5,223 bases of DNA, taken from the NCBI GenBank assembly GCA_023701165.1, contig JAMPXL010000115.1:1-5223 (forward strand), written 5' to 3'. Below the pieces are notes generated by a model. It searched no databases. It had not been told where the DNA came from and was given only the letters and a program-made list of their open reading frames with translations. Positions 1 through 5,223 of the stretch are shown here, piece after piece. Made by a program: the position numbers and the translations under genes. Within the stretch, counting starts at the first letter, position 1, and each line of letters starts with the position of its first letter. This DNA is from Geothrix sp. (GTDB lineage Bacteria; Acidobacteriota; Holophagae; Holophagales; Holophagaceae).

Positions 1-36
1 GCGCCGGACCTCCGCCACGGCCATCCCCCGGCCCTG

Positions 37-831
37 GTGCTCATGCGCTTCGACCTGGCCCGCCTGTGGCGGCAGAAGATCGGCCGGTTCTTCGGCTTCG
101 CCTTCCTCATGTTGTTGTTGTGGAAGGTGGCGCGGATCTATGTGGACCACCTGCTGCAGACCAACCAGACCTTCAAGCCCATGCAGGATTTCGCGAAGAC
201 CATCCTCACCCAGGGCGCGGATTTCCAGGCGGACCTGCTGAACCCCGCCAGCTACCTGCTGTGGTTCCTCGTGGCCCTGGTGGGCGGCGGCCTGGTGGCC
301 CGGGACACCCTCTACCGCGTGCGGCCCCTGATGTACGCCCATCCCGTGGCGCCGAAGGACTACCTGCTGGCCAAGCTGGGCTTCGCCTCGGCGCTGCCCT
401 TCGCCATCCTGCTGCCCTTCGCCCTGCTGCCCTGGCTGATGTCGCTGCTGCTGGCGGGCTTCAACGGCCCCGTCTGGGCCACGGCGCCCCTGCGCCTGCT
501 GCCGGCCATGGCCATCAGCTCCGCCCTCATGGGCGCCCTCGCCGTGGGTGCCTCCGCCATGGCGGCCACACCCCGGGCCGGCATCGGCTGGGTGCTGGGC
601 CTGGTGCTGGGCACCGCCGCCCTGGCCTCCATGCTCCAGGGGCTCACGGGAGTCCCGGCGGTCCAGGCCCTCAACCCGGTCCTCCTGGCGGAAACCTGGC
701 CCCAGCTCTTCGTGGGCGTGGCCCACCCCCTGATGGGCTGGGGGCCCGCGGCCCTCGGCACGGCCGCCCATCTGGCCCTGTGGACCTTCGTGGCCGCCAA
801 GCGGACCCTGCCCTCGGAGGCCGTCATTTAG
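37..831 (+). CDS. ABC-2 type transporter permease subunit (first of two)
   Basis: This is an integral membrane protein, probably one of two permease halves of an ABC exporter. Counting from the GTG at 37, hydrophobic segments lie near residues 17-34, 71-88, 115-141, 152-176, 181-200 and 236-254: six helices, as usual for ABC-2 permeases. The basic N-terminus (RLWRQK) ahead of helix 1 fits a cytoplasmic start. Between helices 2 and 3, residues 88-114 (ARDTLYRVRPLMYAHPVAP...) form the amphipathic coupling-type segment that matches EDLEQRTLPLMLARP in the second permease. The start is uncertain. GTG 37 and ATG 43 are both possible, neither has a clear Shine-Dalgarno sequence, and the frame is open to base 1, so the gene may begin outside the window. 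Its TAG stop uses T829 and A830 plus the first G of the inserted element; without the insertion the stop would be TAA after the same last residue. The family is fairly sure, the substrate unknown. Confidence 0.8.
   Translation: MLMRFDLARLWRQKIGRFFGFAFLMLLLWKVARIYVDHLLQTNQTFKPMQDFAKTILTQGADFQADLLNPASYLLWFLVALVGGGLVARDTLYRVRPLMYAHPVAPKDYLLAKLGFASALPFAILLPFALLPWLMSLLLAGFNGPVWATAPLRLLPAMAISSALMGALAVGASAMAATPRAGIGWVLGLVLGTAALASMLQGLTGVPAVQALNPVLLAETWPQLFVGVAHPLMGWGPAALGTAAHLALWTFVAAKRTLPSEAVI
816..820 (+). promoter_or_regulatory. Shine-Dalgarno GGAGG, displaced from the ATPase start
   Basis: GGAGG lies near the 3' end of the first permease gene. If the 269-bp element and one TA copy are removed, this motif sits 10 bases before the ATPase ATG, an acceptable position for a ribosome binding site. 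In the present sequence it is about 280 bases away. Its former use for the ATPase is inferred from the reconstruction. Confidence 0.4.
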
Positions 832-862
832 GAGTGTGTCCAAGTAATCGATGGGGGCTGCG
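831..862 (+). repeat. left terminal inverted repeat of the MITE-like element
   Basis: The first 15 bases match the right end perfectly, and 28 of 32 match over the full length, including a second block GGGGCTGCG. Mismatches fall at repeat positions 16, 19, 21 and 23. In RNA, position 23 would still form a G-U pair. It is preceded by TA (829-830), and its first G completes the TAG stop of the upstream permease. Confidence 0.85.
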
Positions 863-961
863 TTGATAGCAAAGGGTTTCCAGGCAAGGAAGTGGGCGCA
901 GGGCGGTGCGGGTTCACCGTTCAAGCCCGGTGACGCAGCATGGGAGCCCTTTGCCATCAAC
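862..961 (+). repeat. internal inverted repeat forming the left arm of the element
   Basis: Bases 862-882 can pair with 941-961. Twenty of 21 positions pair, two as G-U (877-946 and 879-944), with one A/C mismatch at 868-955. The core is GTTGATAGCAAAGGG against CCCTTTGCCATCAAC. The loop holds a smaller hairpin, 914-919 (TCACCG) with 928-933 (CGGTGA), extended after a bulge by 907-910 with 934-937. This arm nests inside the terminal repeats, so both can fold at once. Confidence 0.7.
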
Positions 962-968
962 CCTTCGG

Positions 969-1068
969 GCTGGTGCGGCAGCCGTCGGCATGCCACGTCA
1001 GGCTCCTCGCCCTTGGAACCACCAAGGCCTTCGTCGCCTTCCTTGCCTTCCTCGGCTGGCGCACCAGC
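969..1068 (+). repeat. internal inverted repeat forming the right arm of the element
   Basis: GCTGGTGCG at 969-977 is an exact complement of CGCACCAGC at 1060-1068, giving a second arm next to the left one. Within it, CCTTGG (1011-1016) and CCAAGG (1022-1027) form a perfect 6-bp hairpin with a 5-base loop. Local alternatives compete: 968-972 with 979-983, and GCTGG 1055-1059 with CCAGC 1064-1068. A separate 11-base match, 882-892 with 1038-1048 (AGGCAAGGAAG and complement), would be an alternative long-range pairing. The right arm is weaker than the left. Confidence 0.5.
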
Positions 1069-1099
1069 GCAGCCCCTACCCATCACTTGGACACACTCC
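1068..1099 (-). repeat. right terminal inverted repeat of the MITE-like element
   Basis: Read on the minus strand from 1099, this begins GGAGTGTGTCCAAGT, identical to the left end, then GATGGGTAGGGGCTGCG, which differs from the left copy at four places. It is followed by TA (1100-1101) and directly by the ATPase start codon at 1102. Confidence 0.85.
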
Positions 1100-1101
1100 T
1101 A

Positions 1102-2022
1102 ATGATCACCCTTGACCGCGCCTCCCTCCGCTACGGCCCCATCCTGGGTCTCAGCCCCACCACCTTCGAGCTGCCGGACGGCGGCGGCATCACGGGCCTG
1201 CTGGGTCCCAACGGCGCCGGCAAGTCCTCGCTGCTGCAGCTGCTCTCGGGCCTGCTGCCGCCCTCGGGCGGTGGCGTGAAGGTCTTCGGCGAAGCCCCCT
1301 TCCGCAACCCGGCGGTGCTGGCGCGCCTGGGCCTGGTGCCCGAGGGCGACCGCCTGCCCACGGGTCTCCGCGCCGACCGTTGGCTCCGCATGATGGGCGA
1401 GCTGTCGGGCCTGTCCGGCGAGGGCCTGAAGGCCGCCGTGGCCCGGTCCCTGGACATCGTGGGCATGGCCGATCGCGCCCACCTCACCTTCGCCCGCATG
1501 TCCAAGGGCATGCGCCAGCGCATCCGCCTGGCCCAGGCCCTGCTGCACGAGCCGGAACTCCTGATCCTCGACGAGCCCTTCAACGGCCTGGATCCCGAAG
1601 CCCGTCTCACCCTCATGGCCCTGCTGCGCGACCTGGCTGCGCGGGGCGTGCGCATCCTGGTGTCCAGCCACATCCTGGGCGAGATCGCCCAGCTCACGGA
1701 CCGCATCCTGCTGCTGTTCCGGGGGCGTCTGCTGGCGGAGGGCACCGTCACCGAGATCCGCCAGCTGCTGGACCGCCATCCGGTGGAGCTGCGCCTCACG
1801 GGCGAGGCCCAGGTCCTGGCCCGCTGGGCCGTGGAGCAGCCGGAACTGGCCGCCCTGCGCATGGAGGCGGACGCCGTGGTGCTGTCCGTGCGCTCCCCCC
1901 GGGACATCCTGCCCCGCCTGCAGAAGGCCGCGGCGGAGGGCGGCATCCCGCTCCGCGCCCTCGATCCCCTGGATCTCAACCTCGACGCGGTCTTCCAGTA
2001 TCTGACTAAGGATCATGCATGA
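1102..2022 (+). CDS. ABC transporter ATP-binding protein
   Basis: The 306-residue cytoplasmic ATPase presumably powers the two flanking permeases. From ATG 1102 it has Walker A GPNGAGKS (35-42), a Q-loop region LVPEGD with Glu81 where Gln is more common, an ABC signature in the variant form MSKGMRQR (133-140), Walker B LLILDEP (153-159), D-loop NGLD (161-164) and switch His190 in SSH. PE at the Q-loop and SKGM in the signature are familiar in ATPases paired with ABC-2 permeases. About 85 residues follow the nucleotide-binding domain and resemble the variable C-terminal extension of such exporters. I chose ATG 1102 because MITLDRASLRYG is a normal ABC N-terminus. The frame is open back to ATG 940, but those 54 codons lie inside the inserted element. 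No Shine-Dalgarno precedes 1102 now; GGAGG at 816-820 probably served before the insertion. The gene overlaps the next permease by ATGA. Confidence 0.93.
   Translation: MITLDRASLRYGPILGLSPTTFELPDGGGITGLLGPNGAGKSSLLQLLSGLLPPSGGGVKVFGEAPFRNPAVLARLGLVPEGDRLPTGLRADRWLRMMGELSGLSGEGLKAAVARSLDIVGMADRAHLTFARMSKGMRQRIRLAQALLHEPELLILDEPFNGLDPEARLTLMALLRDLAARGVRILVSSHILGEIAQLTDRILLLFRGRLLAEGTVTEIRQLLDRHPVELRLTGEAQVLARWAVEQPELAALRMEADAVVLSVRSPRDILPRLQKAAAEGGIPLRALDPLDLNLDAVFQYLTKDHA
2007..2012 (+). promoter_or_regulatory. Shine-Dalgarno TAAGGA for the second permease
   Basis: TAAGGA ends six bases before ATG 2019. It selects that start rather than the nearby out-of-frame ATG at 2015, whose frame gives no recognisable protein. 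It lies inside the last codons of the ATPase gene. Confidence 0.55.
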
Positions 2023-2804
2023 GCGCCGCACCTTCCTCCCTGGCGACGATTCGCGCCACGGCGCGGGGTTACGCGCCCCGAGTCCTCCAGGGCCGCGGCT
2101 GGGTCATCGCGGGCCTGGTGGCCGTACCCGTGGGCCTGAGCCTGGTCCTCGCCATGATCGCCCGGCTCAAGGGCATGGATGGCGATCCCGCCGAGGTCCT
2201 CAAGGTCTTCCATGAAGTGCTGGTGAAGATGATGCTGCCCATCATGGCCCTGGTGGCGGCTCCCGCGGGCATCCGCGAGGACCTGGAGCAGCGCACGCTG
2301 CCCCTGATGCTGGCGCGCCCGGCGCCCGTGTGGGCGCTGCTGCTGGGCAAGGGCCTGCCCTGGTTCGCCTGGGGCGCCGCCTGGCTCATCCTCGGCACCC
2401 TGGGGCTCCAGCTGATCGGCGGCGATCCCGCCCTGCTGCCGGGGCGCATGGTGGCGCTGGTGGGAGCCTGGTGGGGGGAGCTGGCCCTCATGACCCTGGC
2501 GGGCCTGCTCTTCAAGCGGGGCACGCTCTGGGGCGCCCTCTACTTCTTCCTGTGGGAGCCCCTGGTGCGGATCTTCCCGCCCATCCTCCAGCGGCTCACC
2601 TTCACCCACCACATCGAGAGCCTCGCCGGCAGCCGCGCCGCCCAAGTGAAGGCCCACCAGCTGCTGGCCCAGGAACAGGTGACCACCCATCCGGCCCTGG
2701 CCCTGCTGGCCCTCCTCGCCTTCGGCGCCCTCTGCTGGGCCCTGGCCGGCTGGAAGCTCCACCGGACCCCCATCGGACTGGCGGGAAGCGAGGCGGAGGG
2801 ATAG
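2019..2804 (+). CDS. ABC-2 type transporter permease subunit (second of two)
   Basis: This 261-residue membrane protein is probably the partner of the upstream permease in one exporter. Hydrophobic segments lie near residues 28-48, 70-85, 104-133, 143-165, 168-184 and 225-244. After the second helix comes REDLEQRTLPLMLARP (86-101), the conserved pattern of ABC-2 permeases in which an acidic stretch and a Thr precede the coupling helix and an Arg-Pro pair. No signal peptide is seen, as expected. The start at ATG 2019 overlaps the ATPase stop (ATGA) and has TAAGGA six bases upstream, so translational coupling is likely. It resembles the first permease in size and topology but is clearly different in sequence, so a heteromeric membrane domain is more likely than a recent duplication. 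The substrate is unknown. The polar loop 185-222 before the last helix is long for a protein of this size. Confidence 0.88.
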   Translation: MSAAPSSLATIRATARGYAPRVLQGRGWVIAGLVAVPVGLSLVLAMIARLKGMDGDPAEVLKVFHEVLVKMMLPIMALVAAPAGIREDLEQRTLPLMLARPAPVWALLLGKGLPWFAWGAAWLILGTLGLQLIGGDPALLPGRMVALVGAWWGELALMTLAGLLFKRGTLWGALYFFLWEPLVRIFPPILQRLTFTHHIESLAGSRAAQVKAHQLLAQEQVTTHPALALLALLAFGALCWALAGWKLHRTPIGLAGSEAEG

Positions 2805-2810
2805 CCTTCC
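2795..2810 (+). other. small hairpin enclosing the stop codon of the second permease
   Basis: GGAGGG (2795-2800) can pair with CCTTCC (2805-2810), with one G-U pair, around an ATAG loop that contains most of the TAG stop. No T-run follows, only a C-run, so it is not a canonical terminator. It may be coincidence. Confidence 0.2.
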
Positions 2811-2816
2811 CCCCCC

Positions 2817-2824
2817 TGTAAACT
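2817..2824 (+). promoter_or_regulatory. possible extended -10 box before the M16 peptidase gene
   Basis: TGTAAACT has the TAnnnT form of a -10 hexamer with an upstream TG. Its last T is six bases before the ATG at 2831, so transcription would begin at or next to the start codon, giving a leaderless mRNA. Eight C's (2809-2816) abut it upstream. No -35 box is visible at the usual distance. GGAAGG at 2825-2830 directly touches the ATG, too close for a normal Shine-Dalgarno interaction. Confidence 0.3.
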
Positions 2825-2830
2825 GGAAGG

Positions 2831-4099
2831 ATGCCCGAACCCCTCCGCACCCTCACCCCAGAAGGCACCGAGATCCTCATCGAGCCGCTGCCCCATGTGC
2901 GGAGCTGCGCGGTGGGGTTCTGGGTGCGGCGGGGGTCGCGGCACGAGGGGGCGCTGGAGGAGGGCCTGGCCCACTTCCTGGAGCACACGGTCTTCAAGGG
3001 CACCGCGTCCTATCCCACGCCGGACGAGCTGGCCGCGGCCACGGACCGCCTGGGCGGCCATGTGGACGCCTTCACCGGCAAGGAAGTGGCCTGCTTCTAC
3101 GGCAAGGTCCTGGCGGACCAGCTGCCGGAGCTGGTGCACCTGCTGGGCGAACTGGTGACGGCGCCCCGCTTCGATGCGGAGGAGCTGGTCCGGGAGCGCA
3201 ACGTCATCCTCGAAGAGATCGCGCAAAGCGAAGACCAGCCGGACGACTGGGTGAGCGAGCTGTTCTACGGCGGCTTCTGGGAGGGCACGCCCATGGCCCA
3301 CCCCATCCTGGGCCGCCGCGACCAGGTGGCGGGCTATGGGCCGACGGAGGCCCGCGCCTTCTTCGACCACACCTACCGGGCGCCCAACCTCGTGGTGGCC
3401 GCCGCGGGCGCCATCGAGCCGGGGCCCTTCCTGGAGCTGCTGAAGCCCATCCTGGACCGGCTGCCCAAGGGCTCGGACCACGCGCCCGACACCCTGGCCC
3501 GCACCCGGCCCTTCCTGCTGAACGTGCCCCGCAAGGACCTGCAGCAGGCCAACCTCGTCATGGGCTTTCCCGCGCCGGGGCACCACTCCTCGGACCGCGC
3601 CGCGGCCCACCTGCTGAGCCACGTGCTGGGCGGCGGCATGGCCTCGCGCCTCTTCATGGAACTGCGCGAGCGCCGGGGCCTCTGCTACCAGGTGGGCAGC
3701 TACTTCAGCCCCTATGCCGATACCGGCGCCCTCCAGATCAGCGCCAGCTGCGCGCCGGGCCAGCTGCGGGAACTGGTGCAGCGGACCATGGCCGAGTGCG
3801 CCCGCATCCGGCAGGCGGGCGTGGAGTCCGACGAGCTGGACCGGGCCAAGCTCCAGGCCCGCACCGGCCTCGTGTTCAGCCAGGAGAGCAGCAGCAGCCG
3901 CATGTTCAGCCTGGCCCACCAGGCCATCCACCACGGCGCCCTGCAGAGCCTCGACCAGCAGATGGCGGAGATCGAGGCCGTCACCGCGGCGGATCTGCTC
4001 CGCGTCGCCCAGGATCTGCTCGATCCCGCCCAGCTGGGCCTCAGCGCCCTGGGCACCCGCCGCGGCAGCGACATCCGGCCCCAGGATCTGGTGGCCTGA
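2831..4099 (+). CDS. M16 family zinc metallopeptidase (insulinase/processing-peptidase type)
   Basis: This 422-residue protein has the two-domain layout of M16B peptidases. The inverted zinc motif HFLEH is at 48-52: His48 and His52 bind zinc and Glu51 is the general base. Glu129 in NVILEEI lies exactly 76 residues beyond His52, as in the family pattern HxxEH-x76-E, and is the third zinc ligand. The C-terminal half carries GGGMASRLFMELRERRGLCY (267-286), the conserved Arg/Tyr region that contacts substrate. All catalytic residues are present, so the enzyme should be active. Family members degrade or process peptides and usually work as dimers. No signal peptide is seen, so a cytoplasmic place is likely. 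The only plausible start is ATG 2831, with GGAAGG touching it and a possible -10 six bases away. The stop overlaps the rlmN start (TGATG). The natural substrate cannot be inferred. Confidence 0.95.
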   Translation: MPEPLRTLTPEGTEILIEPLPHVRSCAVGFWVRRGSRHEGALEEGLAHFLEHTVFKGTASYPTPDELAAATDRLGGHVDAFTGKEVACFYGKVLADQLPELVHLLGELVTAPRFDAEELVRERNVILEEIAQSEDQPDDWVSELFYGGFWEGTPMAHPILGRRDQVAGYGPTEARAFFDHTYRAPNLVVAAAGAIEPGPFLELLKPILDRLPKGSDHAPDTLARTRPFLLNVPRKDLQQANLVMGFPAPGHHSSDRAAAHLLSHVLGGGMASRLFMELRERRGLCYQVGSYFSPYADTGALQISASCAPGQLRELVQRTMAECARIRQAGVESDELDRAKLQARTGLVFSQESSSSRMFSLAHQAIHHGALQSLDQQMAEIEAVTAADLLRVAQDLLDPAQLGLSALGTRRGSDIRPQDLVA

Positions 4100-5175
4100 T
4101 GGCCGTGCCGGCCATGCCCTGGGACCGCCCGGCCCCCGAGCGGGAGGGCCTGCCTTCGGCTTGGTCGCTGTTCCCGGAGGACCTGGCGGCGCTGGGTTGC
4201 CCCGGCAGCGCCCTGGAGACGTTCAAGCGCCTGCACCGGCCCTGGACCTGGAAGGACGGCGCGCCGGACCTGGGCACGGGCATCCGCCGCTGGCTGGAAG
4301 GTGTGGCGGACCTGGACCTGCCGCGCCTCGCCGAGCGGCAGCCCTCCTCGGACGGCTCCACCAAGCTGGCCCTGGAGCTGGGCGACGGCAAGCGCATCGA
4401 GGCCGTCCACATGCCGCGCAAGGTGCGCAATCCCCGGGTCACCTACTGCATCTCCAGCCAGGTGGGCTGCGCCATGGGCTGCACCTTCTGCGCCACGGGC
4501 AGCATGGGCATCCTGCGCAACCTGCAGCCCGGCGAGATCCTGGGCCAGGTGGTGGCGCTGATGGCGGAGCTGGGGCCTCAGCGCGGGCACGAGCTGACGC
4601 TGGTGTTCATGGGCATGGGCGAGCCGCTGCACAACCTGGGGCACCTGCACCGCGCCATCCGCCTCATGTGCCACCCGGCGGGCCTGGGCCTCGGCAAGGG
4701 CCGCATCACCGTGAGCACCTCGGGCCTGGTGAGCGGCATCGAGAAGCTGGCGAAGCTGGAGCCCCGGCCCCTGCTGGCCCTCAGCCTCAACGCCACCACG
4801 GACGAGGCGCGCAGCCGCACCATGCCCGTGAACCGCGTGTGGAACCTGGCGCGGCTGCGCCGTGCGCTCGACGACTGGGGCCCCAGGCGCGGCGAGAAGT
4901 TCTGTTTCGAGTACGTGCTCATCGCCGGCGAGAACGACACCGAGGCCGACGCGCAACGTCTGGCGGATTGGCTGGGGGACCTGCGGCGGGGCCACAACCT
5001 GAACCTCATCCCCATGAACGAGCACGCCGCCAGCGCCTTCCGTGAGCCAGGCGAGGACCGCGTGCAGCAGTTCGCCGAGTGGCTCAAGGCCCGGGGCTGC
5101 TTCGTCACCGTCCGCCGCAGCCGCGGCCGCGACGTGCAGGGGGCCTGCGGGCAGCTGGTGAAGGAAAGGGCTTGA
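4099..5175 (+). CDS. rlmN: RlmN-type radical SAM RNA methyltransferase (23S rRNA A2503 / tRNA A37 C2)
   Basis: This 358-residue enzyme should methylate C2 of adenosine 2503 in 23S rRNA and, in known members, A37 of some tRNAs. It uses SAM both for the radical and as methyl source. The iron-sulfur motif CAMGCTFC supplies Cys124, Cys128 and Cys131. GMGEPL (172-177) is the SAM-binding motif. Cys350 in GACGQL matches the methyl-carrying cysteine (E. coli Cys355), and Cys117 in CISSQVGC matches the resolving one (E. coli Cys118). SLNA (229-232), FEYVLIAGEND and NLIPMNEH are further family landmarks. The N-terminal about 85 residues are divergent: the usual basic FRAKQ-hydrophobic-W motif of the accessory RNA-binding domain is not evident, and the protein is somewhat shorter than E. 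coli RlmN (384). The start is ATG 4099 overlapping the peptidase stop (TGATG); GTG 4105 and ATG 4114 are alternatives. Cfr, which makes the C8 product, is related but less likely given the chromosomal context. Confidence 0.93.
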   Translation: MAVPAMPWDRPAPEREGLPSAWSLFPEDLAALGCPGSALETFKRLHRPWTWKDGAPDLGTGIRRWLEGVADLDLPRLAERQPSSDGSTKLALELGDGKRIEAVHMPRKVRNPRVTYCISSQVGCAMGCTFCATGSMGILRNLQPGEILGQVVALMAELGPQRGHELTLVFMGMGEPLHNLGHLHRAIRLMCHPAGLGLGKGRITVSTSGLVSGIEKLAKLEPRPLLALSLNATTDEARSRTMPVNRVWNLARLRRALDDWGPRRGEKFCFEYVLIAGENDTEADAQRLADWLGDLRRGHNLNLIPMNEHAASAFREPGEDRVQQFAEWLKARGCFVTVRRSRGRDVQGACGQLVKERA

Positions 5176-5223
5176 GGCCGGAGCCGGTTGGCTTGAGTCT
5201 TTTCTGATGCGCATTCCGGTCCA
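5176..5223 (+). other. 3' tail: weak hairpin with T-run and a possible next start
   Basis: After the rlmN stop, 5176-5181 can pair weakly with 5188-5193 (six pairs, three of them G-U), followed by TTGAGTCTTTTCT. That is at best a poor intrinsic terminator. ATG 5207 opens a frame (MRIPV) that runs out of the window. No Shine-Dalgarno precedes it, so it cannot be called a gene. Confidence 0.2.

Larger units (their letters stand above)
831..1099. mobile_element. MITE-like non-autonomous element, 269 bp, TA-flanked
   Basis: This stretch between two transporter genes is bounded by inverted repeats, GGAGTGTGTCCAAGT at the left end and its exact complement at the right. The similarity continues to 28 of 32 positions. 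TA is present on both sides (829-830 and 1100-1101), consistent with a 2-bp target duplication, although TA is its own complement and could instead belong to the repeats. It encodes no credible transposase. The short open frames inside are interrupted or unlike known proteins. By hand count it is about 64% GC, below the genes around it. These traits describe a MITE moved in trans by a full-length relative. TA duplication is known for IS630-type elements and for some IS5-family groups; I cannot choose between them. Deleting the element plus one TA restores a TAATG stop/start overlap, which strongly supports these exact boundaries. Confidence 0.85.

Noticed and set aside
831..1099. Complete insertion sequence with transposase
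   Set aside because: At 269 bp it is too short for a transposase, and no DDE-type or other transposase motif is visible in any frame.
831..1099. Intrinsic terminator or riboswitch in the permease-ATPase spacer
   Set aside because: No stem is followed by a T-run, and I recognise no riboswitch core. The exact inverted ends and TA flanks point to a mobile element.
851..1115. Short open frames inside the inserted element, as possible small proteins
   Set aside because: They begin and end at arbitrary places relative to the repeats, lack ribosome binding sites and resemble nothing known. The palindromic structure explains the sequence better than coding does.
1099..2031. Minus-strand open frames opposite the ATPase gene
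   Set aside because: The plus strand carries complete Walker A, signature and Walker B motifs. The antisense products are Arg/Ser- or Gln/His-rich with no motif.
2805..2830. Rho-independent terminator at the end of the ABC operon
   Set aside because: The only hairpin is six pairs around the stop codon and is followed by C's rather than T's.
2540..3934. Long minus-strand open frame (464 codons) opposite the second permease and the M16 gene
   Set aside because: It runs antisense to well-supported genes. Its composition is the repetitive Gln/His/Ala/Gly/Arg-rich pattern expected from the complement of high-GC coding sequence, and I see no domain in it.
3712..5214. Long minus-strand open frame (500 codons) opposite the M16 gene and rlmN
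   Set aside because: It is a GC-driven shadow. Both plus-strand genes have intact catalytic motifs, and the minus translation is low in complexity with no recognisable family.
1..5223. tRNA or rRNA genes and CRISPR arrays
   Set aside because: I saw no regularly spaced direct repeats and no tRNA or rRNA signature. Apart from the element and short gaps, the window is coding.

Overview
The window is a compact, GC-rich (roughly 70%) stretch of bacterial chromosome with every gene on the + strand. The base composition, tight packing and gene complement suit a high-GC Gram-negative-type bacterium. An acidobacterium of the Holophaga/Geothrix type is my best guess, but that is an impression and nothing in the sequence proves it.

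Layout: (1) 37-831, a six-helix ABC-2 type permease whose frame is still open at the left edge. (2) 831-1099, a 269-bp non-coding element with 32-bp terminal inverted repeats flanked by TA dinucleotides. It has no transposase and looks like a MITE. (3) 1102-2022, an ABC transporter ATPase. (4) 2019-2804, a second ABC-2 type permease overlapping the ATPase by ATGA. (5) A 26-bp gap with a run of eight C's and a possible -10 box. (6) 2831-4099, an M16 zinc peptidase. (7) 4099-5175, an RlmN-type radical SAM RNA methyltransferase starting inside the stop codon of the peptidase gene (TGATG). (8) A 48-bp tail without a certain feature.

The two permeases and the ATPase presumably form one exporter: two different membrane subunits plus one ATPase, in the order permease-ATPase-permease. 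Its substrate cannot be read from the sequence. The peptidase and the methyltransferase look translationally coupled but have no obvious shared pathway.

The most notable feature is the small element. Removing it with one TA copy restores TAATG, in which the first permease's TAA stop overlaps the ATPase's ATG, with GGAGG ten bases upstream. The element therefore appears to have landed exactly in a stop/start overlap of an operon. It left both proteins intact (the stop became TAG) but put about 280 bases between the ATPase start and its apparent ribosome binding site. The inserted sequence can fold into a long terminal stem with two arms, which could partly close that gap in the mRNA.
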